A stretch of 29,064 nt of DNA from Chara braunii (taxonomy: Eukaryota; Streptophyta; Charophyceae; Charales; Characeae): positions 67,440-96,503 of the forward strand of contig BFEA01000796.1 in NCBI GenBank assembly GCA_003427395.1, given 5' to 3'. The position numbers and the translations under genes were made by a program. Below the pieces are notes generated by a model, which saw only the letters and a list, made by a program, of their open reading frames with translations, did not search any database and was not told where the DNA came from. Within the stretch, counting starts at the first letter, position 1; the number at the start of each line of letters is the position of its first letter. This document shows positions 9,991 through 19,660 of the stretch, one piece after another.

Positions 9991-10700
9991 GCGGTCCTTT
10001 TTAGGTCTCTCGTACAACTAAAATGCGGCGGCTCTGAATACGCCTCTGTAGCGTTTTCCTTTGGTACTAGCCCCGTGATGAACTTCGGTGTCGCCGCAAC
10101 TTAATCCACCCGACGACTTGTCTCAAGAGTCGGCGTCCTCTATTGTCTCGCCCACTGTCCGACTCTTAATGTGAATCCAGCCCTCTCGTCCTTCTCCTTC
10201 GTCTGGGCTTCAGGCACTCCTTCCACAGTAGCCGCTCCTTTATATCTTGGCGTTGGTGTGCCTCAATAGTGTGCGTAAATAAATCCCACCCGAGGCTCAT
10301 GAATCCGCTCTTTCCAGACCCCTCGACCTCGGTATCCGTCACGCGAATATGATATCGTGTCCTATTAACGTCGGTTGTGTTCCCGCCGGGCAAAATAGTT
10401 GGATCAAACGCTCGTCAAATATCATCATCAAGGAAGTAAAGGGTGGTGTAAGGCTGGAGCCGCCCAACAATGTGTCCGATGGCAAGGAGGGGGCTTACGA
10501 CCTCTCGCGGAGGGTGATAAGCCTCCTACCGATGCGGTCGCGGGTTACCCCTCTTTTGAGGTCTATTCTGCAATAAGCTCAGAATAACCGAAACATGGAA
10601 GGTCGGCAGTCTAGCCTTGCTCACACGAGATTACAATATTGACGGTTCGGCCTTCTATGAAGTGACAGGGGACGAGAAAGATAAAATTTTGAAAGGCGAC
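9991..10700. other. no gene supported
   Basis: A minus-strand frame at 10166-10393 (75 codons, ending in an Arg-rich tail PRRRRRTRGLDSH) has fairly protein-like composition but no motif I recognise and no supporting neighbour. The remainder shows nothing. Confidence 0.35.

Positions 10701-10748
<48 letters not shown>
10701..10748. repeat. (TAA)16 microsatellite
   Basis: Sixteen uninterrupted TAA units. Perfect purity suggests a young and length-variable locus. Confidence 0.98.
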
Positions 10749-10750
<2 letters not shown>

Positions 10751-11168
10751 TATAAGAAAAATGAAAAGAAATGCCGCACTACTACGGTCCAACGCCACTA
10801 TACCATTCGGGCGAAATGGCGGTTCGATTCAAAGTGCAGACATGACACGTGACCTCCCTCGTTGTTCGTTTTCTCTTTCTTTTTCTTTTTTCTTTGTTCC
10901 TTGTTACTCTGATCGTGACTGTAATCCTCTTGCACTCTTCCCATAACTCGGCCAGAGGGTTCTTGGCGCGTAGTAGAAAAGACCACACCAGTCTCTCTCC
11001 GTTGGCCACAGGCTGGTCGTGCTCTGCTGTACAGAGGGCGCCGAGCCTGCGTGGACCAAAGGAAAGTCCGGTGGCGCACCCACCCTTTTGCTAGTGGGTA
11101 CATCGACTGGACCAGTCCTACAGTAAAACCGAAAAGTCGCGGAGTTCCCCAGATGATCCACAGTAAAA

Positions 11169-11316
11169 GTATGTGAGCAGGCGTGAGTGGGCGCCTGGTG
11201 CGCAGGGGAAGTACGTGAGCAGACACTCGATACCCAGCGGAGGTACGTGAGCAGGCATGAGTGGGCGCCTCGTGCGCAGCAGAGGTACGTGAGCAGACAC
11301 TCGGTACACAGCGGAG
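11169..11316. repeat. 74-bp compound tandem repeat (A-B-A'-B')
   Basis: Four sub-units each start with GTACGTGAGCAG (GTATGTGAGCAG in the first). A is 42 bp (11169-11210), B is 32 bp (11211-11242), A' is 42 bp (11243-11284) and B' is 32 bp (11285-11316). A/A' share GAGTGGGCGCCT and B/B' share ACACTCG(A/G)TAC. This is a higher-order repeat in which a shared 12-bp head precedes two alternating tails. The open minus-strand frames over it are artefacts of the repeat. Confidence 0.9.
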
Positions 11317-11395
11317 GGTCGGGACACCGTGCCCTCCGACATGATACCAAACCCCTGCCCAGCGTCCCCGTTGGGCGAAACGATATGCCGATTGA

Positions 11396-11402
11396 TATAA
11401 AT
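11396..11402 (+). promoter_or_regulatory. TATA box candidate
   Basis: TATAAAT lies about 200 bp upstream of the ATG at 11605, and the intervening leader is pyrimidine-rich, as many plant 5' UTRs are. AATAAA at 11462 leaves open that this is instead the promoter/polyadenylation region of an unrecognised LTR. Confidence 0.35.
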
Positions 11403-11604
11403 GGACAACAAACTTGAAAACACCCATTCATTCTCACAACTCTTTGTTGCGAAGCCCTCGTAATAAATTTAGTGGTAATTGTTGATTCTCACTCATCGTA
11501 GTACTAGCATCCTCCTTCCTTCTCTTTAGCATTCCCTTGCAACGCTAACACCCTTTCCTTCCTGTTCGCTTTTTTTCTCCTGAGTGGCAGCATCATCCTT
11601 CACT

Positions 11605-12045
11605 ATGCCTGAAGCACGCCGGGGACAGGGAAGAGAGAGAGGTGGTAGGGGAGGAAAGGCTCGTGAAGAGCCACCAGCTGGCATTAGACGTGATTAGTGT
11701 TCAGAGGAGGAGGAAGAAGCGCGAGGCTATGACTCTCACACGAGGCCACATTTGCAACAGCCTTTCACTAGCTGGTATGAAAGAACGCCATCCCCTACGA
11801 GGATGGGGTATTATCAAAAAAAGTTTGAGGTGCGCTATGGTGTGCCCGACACCTCCTCTCCTCCTTACACTCCCAGAGCCCATACCACCCTCACGACAAG
11901 TAAAGCCTTAGTGCCCGCAGCGCCTCCCTCTGCTCCATGCATGACTTCTCCCCTGCTTCAGGTTAGTAGTTGTGCTCTCTTTTGTATTTTATTTCTCCTC
12001 GCTCTACTCCAAATAAATTTCATGATTATTTTCTACATCATGTAG
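11605..12045 (+). pseudogene. RGG-rich ORF with one in-frame stop; gag-like or unknown
   Basis: From ATG 11605 the frame reads a basic RGG-rich head (MPEARRGQGRERGGRGGKAR) and stops at TAG 11695. It then stays open in the same frame to TAG 12043, with an acidic EEEEE run and a Ser/Pro/Thr-rich middle (FTSWYERTPSPTRMGYY). The final ~28 codons are hydrophobic and AT-rich, unlike the rest. A good 5' splice site (CAG|GTTAGT, 11959-11967) sits exactly where the composition changes, and an AG at 12044-12045 ends a T-rich tract, so an 84-bp intron is possible. An RG-rich head suggests retrotransposon gag or an RNA-binding protein. No domain decides between them. Confidence 0.35.
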
Positions 12046-12424
12046 AAGCACGAGGTTCTTTCCTTGAACTTTTGTGTCTTCTCTTTTTCCTTGGCACCTC
12101 AATCCACTCCACATCTCATAGCGTCCCTGGCTTAAGAGTTTGAATTCCTTGAGGCCGGGGATACAAGTTCCTCGTGAGCTAGGCCGCTCTATCGACCACT
12201 AAATAAATCTAAGAATAATTTTATCTCAGTTTGCTCATCTGCAATTGACTTTGACTTTTTATTGTCTTGAAATCCAAATTTCTCTTTGATTTTTTCAGTG
12301 GAAAAGTTACCTCGTCTCCCATTTCTGATAGTAGTTTCAGGGATGTCGTCAATCTAGCATTAGCATTGTGGACACTCGCTATCAGTTGTATCAGGGGTGA
12401 GGCATACCAAACCCCTCTTCCTTG
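12046..12424. other. no gene supported
   Basis: AT-rich DNA with no recognisable motif. The last ~40 bp (GGGGTGAGGCATACCAAACCCC) resemble the 3' half of the 70-bp repeat unit that follows. Confidence 0.4.
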
Positions 12425-12580
12425 TTTCTCTGGCCTGAGTGAGACGTCTTCTCAACTTCTCAAGCAACCGGAGGGGATACGGAACCCCGTTCTCTTTCTC
12501 TGGCCTGAGTGAGGTGTCCCCTCAACTTCTCAGACGGATCAAGGGGGATATCAAACCCCGTTCTCTTTCTCTGATCTGGG
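12425..12580. repeat. 70-bp tandem repeat, two full copies plus ends
   Basis: Units start at 12425, 12495 and 12566 (partial) with TTTCTCTGGCCTGAGTGAG and end with GGGGATA...AACCCCGTTCTC. Each contains a GGGG/CCCC hairpin. A partial unit precedes the first. Confidence 0.85.
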
Positions 12581-12800
12581 ATCTTTAGATAGATCCGTAT
12601 GACCTTGCAAAACAACAAGTTTCACAAACCACCAAGAGTGATGCCAACATGCAAATCCCCTGATAAGCAATCATCATGCGGTAATTAAATAAAATAAACA
12701 AAATAAAAACCCATAATAAAATAACAAATAACATAACAATTTTTCACACCCAAGAGTTATTGATTGCCTTGGTTTTGACCCACCACTGGTCAGGGGTGGC

Positions 12801-13603
12801 AGACCTCCCGTTAGCCTGACATCCCTCATTCAATCCGCCTCAGGCCAGGACTAGTCAGACCATTTGTCTTGACAACCCTTTTAACCTGCCTCTAGGTCAG
12901 GACCACTATATCCACTACTCGAGTATGGGGACCCTTTGGCGCACCTCACGCCAGAACACCCATAATATAGTGGGCTTGGTTACCCTATGATAGTAGACCT
13001 CCCGTCAGTCCAACTGTCCCGTACCCGGATTTGACCACTGTCATCGGGAACTGAGTCACCCACCAGTTTTTGGCCTAGGGCGCGTTGGCTGCCCTGCCCA
13101 GATTTATCAACGTGGGACCCGGTCTAACCACGGTTCCAGGCTCTGGCGAACCTCGCTGGATTGCATCCTCTGACTGCGGCAGGGTTCCAACTGACCCCTT
13201 TTGACCTCACAGGCCAGCCTCCCGGAGTCTTAGCCTCAGTCAACTATGAAATTCGACACTCTCGTCGGGGACCTGTTGACCCCACCAAATTGCAACCTAC
13301 TGCGGTGAGGCTCTGGCTATCCCCGATAATCAATGCATTTAGGTTAGAGAAGAAAACCCCAGGCACAGACAATCAGACAAACATACCAAGCCCACAGTCG
13401 GACAACCCATGCCCCAGATAACACGACAGACATTTCTCACGAGACGTCCCTTCAGTCTCATGAGGTACTAAATAACAACAACAAACAACCGACTATGCAT
13501 TTCCTAGAGACCTCCCTTCAACCTCTGGAAATACAAAGCGCTGATCCTGGATAAGTCTCTTCCCTCATTTAAGAATACTTCCAAGAGACCTCCCATCAGT
13601 CTC
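12801..13603. repeat. dispersed GAGACCTCCC(N)TCAGTCTC motif, five degenerate copies
   Basis: Copies occur at 12801-12820, 12995-13010, 13441-13459, 13507-13525 and 13585-13603. The best ones are inverted repeats, GAGAC....GTCTC, so each can form a small hairpin. Two further related blocks (TCTCTTCCCTCAT) lie at about 13555 and 13636. The surrounding 12.7-13.9 kb has no coding signal and could be a worn LTR or leader of the minus-strand gypsy element, but I could not pair it with a second LTR. Confidence 0.5.
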
Positions 13604-13927
13604 AAGAAAGTATAGAGATACTGGCCTCAGAGAGGTCTCTTCCCTCATCTGAGACAAAAGATAAACAACTTAGTCAAGGAACACCAAGTCCCCTTGTTAA
13701 CAACTTTCTTGGTCAAGCAAGGCTGGACTTCTTTATGCATATCTTCTTAATAATTCTCTTGGATAGGCAGCTCAGTCAGAAGACACGAAATCCCTCCACT
13801 GACAACTCTCTAGTCAAGTAGAGTTGAACTTCCTTATGCCTGTTAGACTTTCTCTTAATTATAAAGAATTAATATCGATTTCTCTTTGATGTGTCACAGC
13901 CACGAGTTCTCTGAACTTGATACTGCA

Positions 13928-14089
13928 TCAATTCTCAGAAGGATGATCTCTCATCATTTTTCTCACTGCAACTGCATCTGACAGTTGTTCCTCACTCAAA
14001 GATGTCATACTCATGGATCGACTGTGACTCCACATCAGTGGCACTTTGATCCCATTAGCTCTGTCGCGTGCAGAAATAAGAAAATCAAC
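13928..14089 (-). CDS. short ORF downstream of the minus-strand gypsy pol
   Basis: A minus-strand frame of 53 codons ends with a strongly protein-like segment (SLSEEQLSDAVAVRKMMRDH). It lies just beyond the integrase C-terminus of the minus-strand gypsy element and may be a worn 3' extension of that element. No identity can be given. Confidence 0.25.
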   Translation of the reverse strand, partial: VDFLISARDRANGIKVPLMWSHSRSMSMTSLSEEQLSDAVAVRKMMRDHPSEN

Positions 14090-14254
14090 TTAGATGCAAA
14101 AACGAATATAGATCATCTGAAAAATTTCTCTCAAGTCTTTTGTGTCAGAATTTGACATGCTGAAAATTGACATACTGAGTTGACAATGCACGAGTAGTCA
14201 AAGTCTGTTGAAGTTCTTGTCCTTGCAGTCCCTCACTGTCTCACTATACTTCTC

Positions 14255-15440
14255 TCAATTTTCTAAAGCTATTTTCTTACTTGATGATTGACTTTTCTTT
14301 CTTTTCTTTGTGATCATTGTAGGGACTAGGTCAAAGTCTCTGAAGATGAACTTACGAAGTCTTGACCCTGATACTGTATCATAAACTTTTGAACCATTCA
14401 TCTCTGATATCTCGTAGACCTTGCCCTCTGCTTCACCTGTAATTTTGTAGGAATCGAGCCTTCTGGGCTTCAATCGTTTCGTCTACTGAGTCTCAAGGGA
14501 ATTATCAAATAAGAGGACAATGTCACCAACCTTTAGTTTCTCTTTCCTTATATATCTCTTCTTGTTTCATCTCTCTTGATCTGACAGTCTGCTATTTGTC
14601 ATTCTCTCTGCAACATCCATCATTATCTGATCAACCTCTGATATCTGCCTCATTCTCATCTGAAGAAGTTCTGAAATTGAGTTTTCTCTGTCACTCTCTT
14701 GACTCGACCATGTCTTGATTATGCTCTCGATAGGTAAAGTCGCATACCGACCATACCACAAAGTGAACGGTGCGTAGCCAGTAGTTCTTTTGACAGTGAT
14801 GTTGTCAGCATATACTGACCTCTATTGACTGGGGCATTTGCTTGAGGACGATAAGTGGTCACATACCGAATTCTGAAACCCAGTCTTAGAGTGATTCTTC
14901 TTACAATCTCATTTCTGAATCCAGATCCTCTGTCTGAGACAAACTCTCTGATGAAGGGGTATCTGAGATAAACTTCCTCTATCCAATCAACCACTTGTTC
15001 GACCGTTTTCCTTTTCAGAGTCTTTACCTCAACATATCTAAAAAAATTATCCCTTATATTCAATATGTATCTCATCCCGCCCTTGCCTAATGACATGGTG
15101 ATGAGATCCAAGTGAGTTCGACTAACTAACTCTACCAGGATAGTAGGAAATAAAGGTTCAATCATCCTCGTAGTAGACCTCTTCTGACATAACATACATG
15201 ACTTATAAAATTTGTAAATCATGTCTCTCATGTCAGGCCAAAAGTAAAGTTTAACCGTTTTAGAGTAGGTTGCCTCAACAGCTCTATGGCCACCTGCAAC
15301 CCCGTCATGTAGAGCAGTAATTATTTCCAGTTATCTTTCTTTTCCACAGACCATCCGTAATGGAGGCAGTCCTCCCTTGCCATCCACAAAGAGGTGAACC
15401 CTCTTTAATCTAAACTTCTTCCATGACTTTTTGCAGTAAT
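14255..15440 (-). pseudogene. integrase remnant of minus-strand gypsy element
   Basis: The N-terminal HHCC zinc finger is visible (LHDGVAGGHRAVEATYSK, later CMLC). The catalytic core follows with the first Asp in THLDLITMS, the second in SDRGSGFRNE, and the third position reading YRPQANAPVNRG, where the catalytic Glu is Asn. The C-terminal DNA-binding domain (KPRRLDSYKITGEAEGKVYE) is at 14473-14330. The segments are in several frames with an internal stop near 15330. Loss of the DDE glutamate and the frameshifts make it inactive. Confidence 0.85.
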
Positions 15441-15835
15441 ATTTCTTTAACGATTATTTTTTCATCTTCCTTCTAATCTCTTGGTAACTCCCATTATATT
15501 CTTCAAAGATAAATGGTATTTTTTCTTCTCTCTCCTTCAACCTCTTCTTCATTCTTTGAACTGAAACTCTCTCTCAGTTTATGAGCAGTTACAGCTGCTG
15601 CATTGACTTTATCATACCAATCATTTTGTTTTGTTTATCATTCCTTTTCAAGAATTAACTCATAGACATAAGCCTCAGGGATTTCTCCCAGCTGCCTCTC
15701 TCTTCAGGCCATAAGCTTCATTTATAGGAACTTGAAGCCTTATAATCGTCATTGTCATCCTCATTCAGGAAGTTATTAGCATAGGTAGATTGTTTAATTG
15801 TCCCATTAACATCCTCATCTTCATTTTTTCTCCAT

Positions 15836-16530
15836 TTAATTCAGCTTAGGTCATCTGTACGGTTCTTCTCGGTGAGAATCTTTTCCAGTTAAAATCAAAA
15901 GTCCAGATGACGGCAATCCACCTGCTTACTGTTGGATCTACTTGTTGATGTCTTTTAATAGCACCAATCACAAGAGATCCATCAGTTCTCATGATGAATC
16001 TCCTTCCGAGTACATAGTGCCTGAAACACCTGAGACAATGGATAATTGTGAGTAACTTTTTTCTAAACTGTGTGTAACCTCTTTGTGTAGAATTAAGTGT
16101 AATACTCTCAAACCTTAGAGGTCTCTCTTTCTCATTCCCATCTTTCTGAATAAGCACACCACCAAGAGTTGTTGACCCTCCATCTGCCTCGACGATGAAG
16201 GGTCTTCCTTCCTCATCATCGTAGAAAGACACTCCCAACACCACACCTCCATCTTTTAATTTTTCTTGTAACGTTTCTGCAACAATCTGTCTTTTATCAG
16301 TCCATGATAAGTCAACCCATTGTCTTACCATCTCTCTTAGGGGCTCTGCAAGGGTAGCAAAATGAGGAATAAAAATCCTCCAGAATCCACAAACACCCCA
16401 AGAAGCTTCTGACATCTGTCACTCGCTTAAGTGGCAGAGACTAATTCAGAATTTTATCTATTTTCTTGGGATCAAGACTCCTACCCGTGGAGAAACATTT
16501 AGAGCCCAAGATGGTTACCTATGTTTGAAA
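15836..16530 (-). pseudogene. RT thumb/connection and RNase H remnant
   Basis: The frame starts with the post-palm RT segment (GRSLDPKKIDKILN, stop, RVTDVRSFLG), then after a frameshift CGFWRIFIPHFATLAEPLRE, typical of the gypsy RT connection. RNase H follows: EADGGSTTLGGVLIQ in place of the usual TDAS-GxG motif, YTQFRKKLLTIIHCLRCFRHY, and RFIMRTDGS. The terminal ADALSR-like motif survives as NRTDDLS after a further frameshift near 15850. Identification is secure from motif order; function is lost. Confidence 0.85.
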
Positions 16531-16599
16531 GAGAAGGGATTTTGACCCACAGACAGTCAGATTATATTTTTGAAGTGAAGATTTTGAGTCCATCTTAGC

Positions 16600-16740
16600 T
16601 CACCCCCTGTTTTTTAAAAACAAAACTAGTTGTTAGCATACGGTCCATCGGCAAGTTCAACAACATTAGAGACAATTTTCATGTCAAGATATTTTACCAC
16701 CGCTGCCTCTTCCTTCTGGGCATACTTGGTTGGCCTGTCA
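16600..16740 (-). pseudogene. N-terminal RT fragment; palm deleted
   Basis: Translation gives EEAAVVKYLDMKIV ... DGPYANN, stop, FCF ... TGGELRWTQNLH, matching the finger region of gypsy-type RT. Between this and the thumb segment only about 70 codons remain instead of the usual >200, and no YxDD catalytic box is present. An internal deletion has removed the palm. Confidence 0.65.
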
Positions 16741-17155
16741 TTCCATGGAATATGATCAACTGTCTAGATTTTTGTCATTTTAATCATACCCACATCCAAC
16801 CGCGCTCTCTCTCTCTCTTCATTATTAAAGGAGAATGCACCAGAAAAATCTTAGCAAACTTTGAAAATATATTTTTTTTCTCTAGGCAAGATAAATCTTA
16901 ATTGTGTCAAACCTTTCCTTAGTGACTTTATTCCTCAATTTTGCAGACTCTCTTAATGCTTTAATAATTCTCATTTCTTTTTCCAGTGCTTCATCATAAT
17001 TTTTTGCTATTAGGACGACCACCGTTTTTTTTTCACTCCCTTGGACTTATACTTTCTTTTTGACCCAGTGCCTATTTTCATAAAAAATGATGAGTTGATG
17101 TAAACTTTAATTTCATTTTTTCACTCTTAGCAGACTCAACGACTTTCTTAAATGT

Positions 17156-17626
17156 TTAAATCTGTCCATCTTCATCTCTGAGTTCGCCAAAAATTTTCAT
17201 CAGTTTCGGAATCTGATTAATATCCACTGAGACTTTCTCATTGACCTCCTGTTTGTCTTTCCCTTTTTGTTTTTTGATCCTCTCAGTACAAACCATAAAT
17301 GTTTGTTCTTGGAAAGTCTCCGGATTCTGCAGATCGATCCAGGATGACCCTTCATGAATGAAAAACTGGTCAATTTTCATTCTATACAAGAATGGAATGC
17401 CCAAAATACAGTCATGATCCAAATCTGGAACCACAAACCCTAATAGTTCGACCGACATTAGTCCAATAGGCAAATTATCGATACAGCCGGTCAAGAAGAG
17501 AGTCTCAACAATATTACTTAATACGCTCTTTGACGGTATGTCAATGGTTAAGTCACAAACTTTCATAGTACTATGGGAAAGAATAGCCATTTCTGCCTCA
17601 GAGTCTACTAAAGTCTGAATCTTTAC
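17156..17626 (-). pseudogene. aspartic protease domain of minus-strand gypsy element
   Basis: An open frame of 156 codons. Near its start TLVDSEAEMAILS corresponds to the retropepsin motif LVDSGAEvnlIS, with the catalytic-loop Gly replaced by Glu. HDCILGIPFL is the second conserved retropepsin motif (ILGxxFL). The C-terminal part is Lys/Glu-rich linker (RIKKQKGKDKQEVNEKVSVD). The altered DSG loop argues against activity. Confidence 0.8.
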
Positions 17627-17639
17627 TTAATTGATATAA

Positions 17640-18073
17640 ATAGTTAAAAGTTTACAGCCCATGGTTGCGAATCTCATCTTACAACCTAACAATGATCTGT
17701 TCACTTGACTGGGGAAAACCGATCCCAATTTCAATCAAATTTTTTAGTTATTCTCTCAACTTCAGCGCTACAGTCATCGCCTCTTTAAAGGATAGAGTTA
17801 CTTTTGTTCCCTCTAACATTTTCGTAATTATATCACTGGTCACAGTTTCATTTTCCAATTCACTCTTGAGAATGAACTGTTTTTTCTTCCCTTGTTCATT
17901 TTTTTTTCTGATGACGGGTTTGGTTCTTGATCATCAAAAATGTCATTAAAAGTCTTTTCGGTTTTCCTTCTTTTATTTCCTCAATCATCTGAGATGTCAA
18001 TCTCGCTTTAAGATTTTTCACTTCTCCAGCTACTATGTTGGGCTCCATAACGACTTCTAATGGTAAATCACCC
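17640..18073 (-). pseudogene. gag C-terminal / pre-protease remnant
   Basis: Two segments have coding character: GDLPLEVVMEPNIVAGEVKN (from 18073) and FILKSELENETVTSDIITKM followed by LEGTKVTLSFKEAMTVALKL. Segments of this type precede the protease in many plant and algal gypsy polyproteins. They are in different frames with stops between. Upstream of 18073 the homology ends at a stop. Confidence 0.55.
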
Positions 18074-18165
18074 TAAAAAAACATCATGTTAACCGAACAA
18101 GCACACCCATAAAAAGAAGATACTATCAACTCATAAGAAATTAAGGAAGCAGAATTTTCTTTCAA
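18074..18165. other. junction between two divergent gypsy remnants
   Basis: About 90 bp of AT-rich DNA separates the truncated 5' ends of the two gypsy elements. No LTR, primer-binding site or target duplication is visible. Confidence 0.5.
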
Positions 18166-18171
18166 TGATGG

Positions 18172-18600
18172 TTGAGCGGTTTGGTGCAACTTCAGGGATA
18201 CGGTCATGACTTCCTCTCTTGTGCAACCCACCAAAAACTGGAGGAGTTTCTCAAGATGGTGGAGGAAAGGTGGCATGATCCTCAGGAGGCCCAAAGGGCC
18301 ACTGACGCGATCCTGACACTGCACACGCGGCAGTTCAAGTCGGTAAGAGAAGCCACCGACGTTGTTGAGCGTCTGATCTGTGTCCCAGGGGTGCGCTATG
18401 ACCCCCAGGTACTACTCACCTCCTACCTGAGATGCTTCTCCTTGCCTCTCAGGAACCAGTTGGCAGGTGAGGCCAACATCAATATGCACAACTTTCCTTC
18501 GTTTAGCAAGAAGGCCCTAGACCTTGAGGCGAAGATAGTGAATGGTGCCATGGACAAGCACCCACTACAGACGGAAGGAGGAAGACACTGCCTCCTAACT
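18172..18600 (+). pseudogene. gag capsid remnant
   Basis: The frame opens in mid-protein and reads a helical retrotransposon gag (LEEFLKMVEERWHDPQEAQR, RQFKSVREATDVVERLICVP, LRCFSLPLRNQLAGEANINM). This matches the Retrotrans_gag fold: a W..P helix followed by an LP-R motif. There is no Met at the true N-terminus; the first codon taken is TTG after a stop. The reading frame changes near 18575. Confidence 0.8.
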
Positions 18601-19037
18601 GGAAGGCGAAGGGGCGCATTATGTTTGTCGATAACGATGGTTCTACCATCGAATTAGACGGCAACTTCCAGGAAGGAGTAGGTGCAGAGACACGCAGCGT
18701 AGAAGCTTCAGGGGGTGGAGTAGTTGCTGCTGTAACTCAGAAAGGTAAGGCGACTAATAGATGCCGTGGAGGTTCCCGATCTAGGAGTCAAGTTGACCCC
18801 AATGCTCCAGTGATCTAGGAGTCAAGTCTCACTGAGGACGTGTGGAGAGACCGGTACACCCGGCAAACTTGTATTCGTTGTGGCCAATATGGCCATAACC
18901 AATTCAAGTGCCGTAACAAGAAGGTGACCGATAAGATCCCGTCTACGATGGGGCAGGCGGTAGGATCCTCCCATCCCGTTGGTAGCAATGTGGCCAGCAC
19001 TTCAGGCATTGCTCCGGGAAACACGTCGGGCCAGTAG
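18596..19037 (+). pseudogene. gag linker and nucleocapsid zinc knuckle
   Basis: After the frameshift the frame continues (KTLPPNWKAKGRIMFVDNDG), passes an in-frame TAG at 18816 and reaches a perfect CX2CX4HX4C zinc knuckle, CIRCGQYGHNQFKC, at about 18871-18912. This is the RNA-binding nucleocapsid motif of LTR retroelements. A second frameshift near 19030 leads into the protease frame. Confidence 0.85.
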
Positions 19038-19039
19038 GA

Positions 19040-19660
19040 ATAGTAGTTGTTGCTACTAGGGTCGAGGTGGTGGAGACACCCTCACCATCTCGAGAGATGG
19101 CCCAAGCTACTGACTCCAGCGTCGTCCCGCAAACACGTTCAGACCCATCGAGCCTCTGCTCGATGAATGTGTTTGAGTCCTTAGAGGAGCTAGAGGAGGA
19201 GTGGTCTAGATCAGACCCGCTAGCTTCTTGGACGGCCCTAGTCAAAGCCCCAAAGGGTGAGATGTTCGTCAGCGAGGTTGTCATTGGCGGCCGGAAGGCC
19301 GGGGCCTATTATGACACTTGCTCGACTAGGAACTTTATTAGTCGCGCATGCGTTAAGAGGTTGCGCTTACAAGGGCAAGTGCAGGGCCTTAGTCGACCTG
19401 TGGAGTCGATCTGTGCCAACAAACAGCGCATGGTAGTCCACGACTACCTCCAAGATGTTGAGTGTTGTTTCCCGTAGGCGGGAGGGGAATTGAGACATCG
19501 TGTCTCGTTCCTAGTGAGTGATGAACTCCCCATGGACATGTTGTTAGGTATGTACTACCTCTCTGTGGCACAACCCCAGATTGACTGGGACCGAAAAGTG
19601 GTCAAACACACTTTGCCAGGTGGAGGGACCGCCAGATTGCACAAGTTCAAAGCTAGTAGT
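19040..19660 (+). pseudogene. aspartic protease domain
   Basis: GAYYDTCSTRNFISRACVKR at about 19297-19356 corresponds to the retropepsin motif DSGATxNFIS, but the Gly of DSG/DTG is Cys. [18 protein letters not shown] (about 19532-19585) is the second protease motif (D(V/M)(I/L)LGMDWL). An in-frame TAG lies between them at 19475. The downstream spacer leads directly into RT in the same frame. Confidence 0.8.

Larger units (their letters stand above)
14255..18073 (-). mobile_element. decayed Ty3/gypsy retrotransposon, minus strand
   Basis: Reading leftwards from 18073 the order is pre-protease/gag tail, aspartic protease, start of RT, RT thumb with RNase H, zinc-finger integrase and integrase C-terminal domain. 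This order (PR-RT-RH-IN) is diagnostic of Ty3/gypsy. The element is 5'-truncated: only the C-terminal gag-side remnant is left and no gag zinc knuckle is seen. The RT palm is deleted, several frameshifts and stops occur, and no LTR pair is recognisable. Local AT content is much higher than in the plus-strand element, suggesting an older element. It lies divergently, about 100 bp from the start of the plus-strand element. Confidence 0.9.

Noticed and set aside
10798-11437. Three overlapping minus-strand ORFs of 101-209 codons
   Set aside because: All three frames are open across the 74-bp compound repeat. The Cys/Ser-rich repeated peptides are a by-product of the repeat.
12801-13603. CRISPR-like array
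   Set aside because: Repeats are degenerate and irregularly spaced, and the DNA is eukaryotic. It is not a CRISPR array.
12046-14254. LTR of the minus-strand gypsy element
   Set aside because: Position is suitable but no second copy, TG...CA ends or primer-binding site could be matched.
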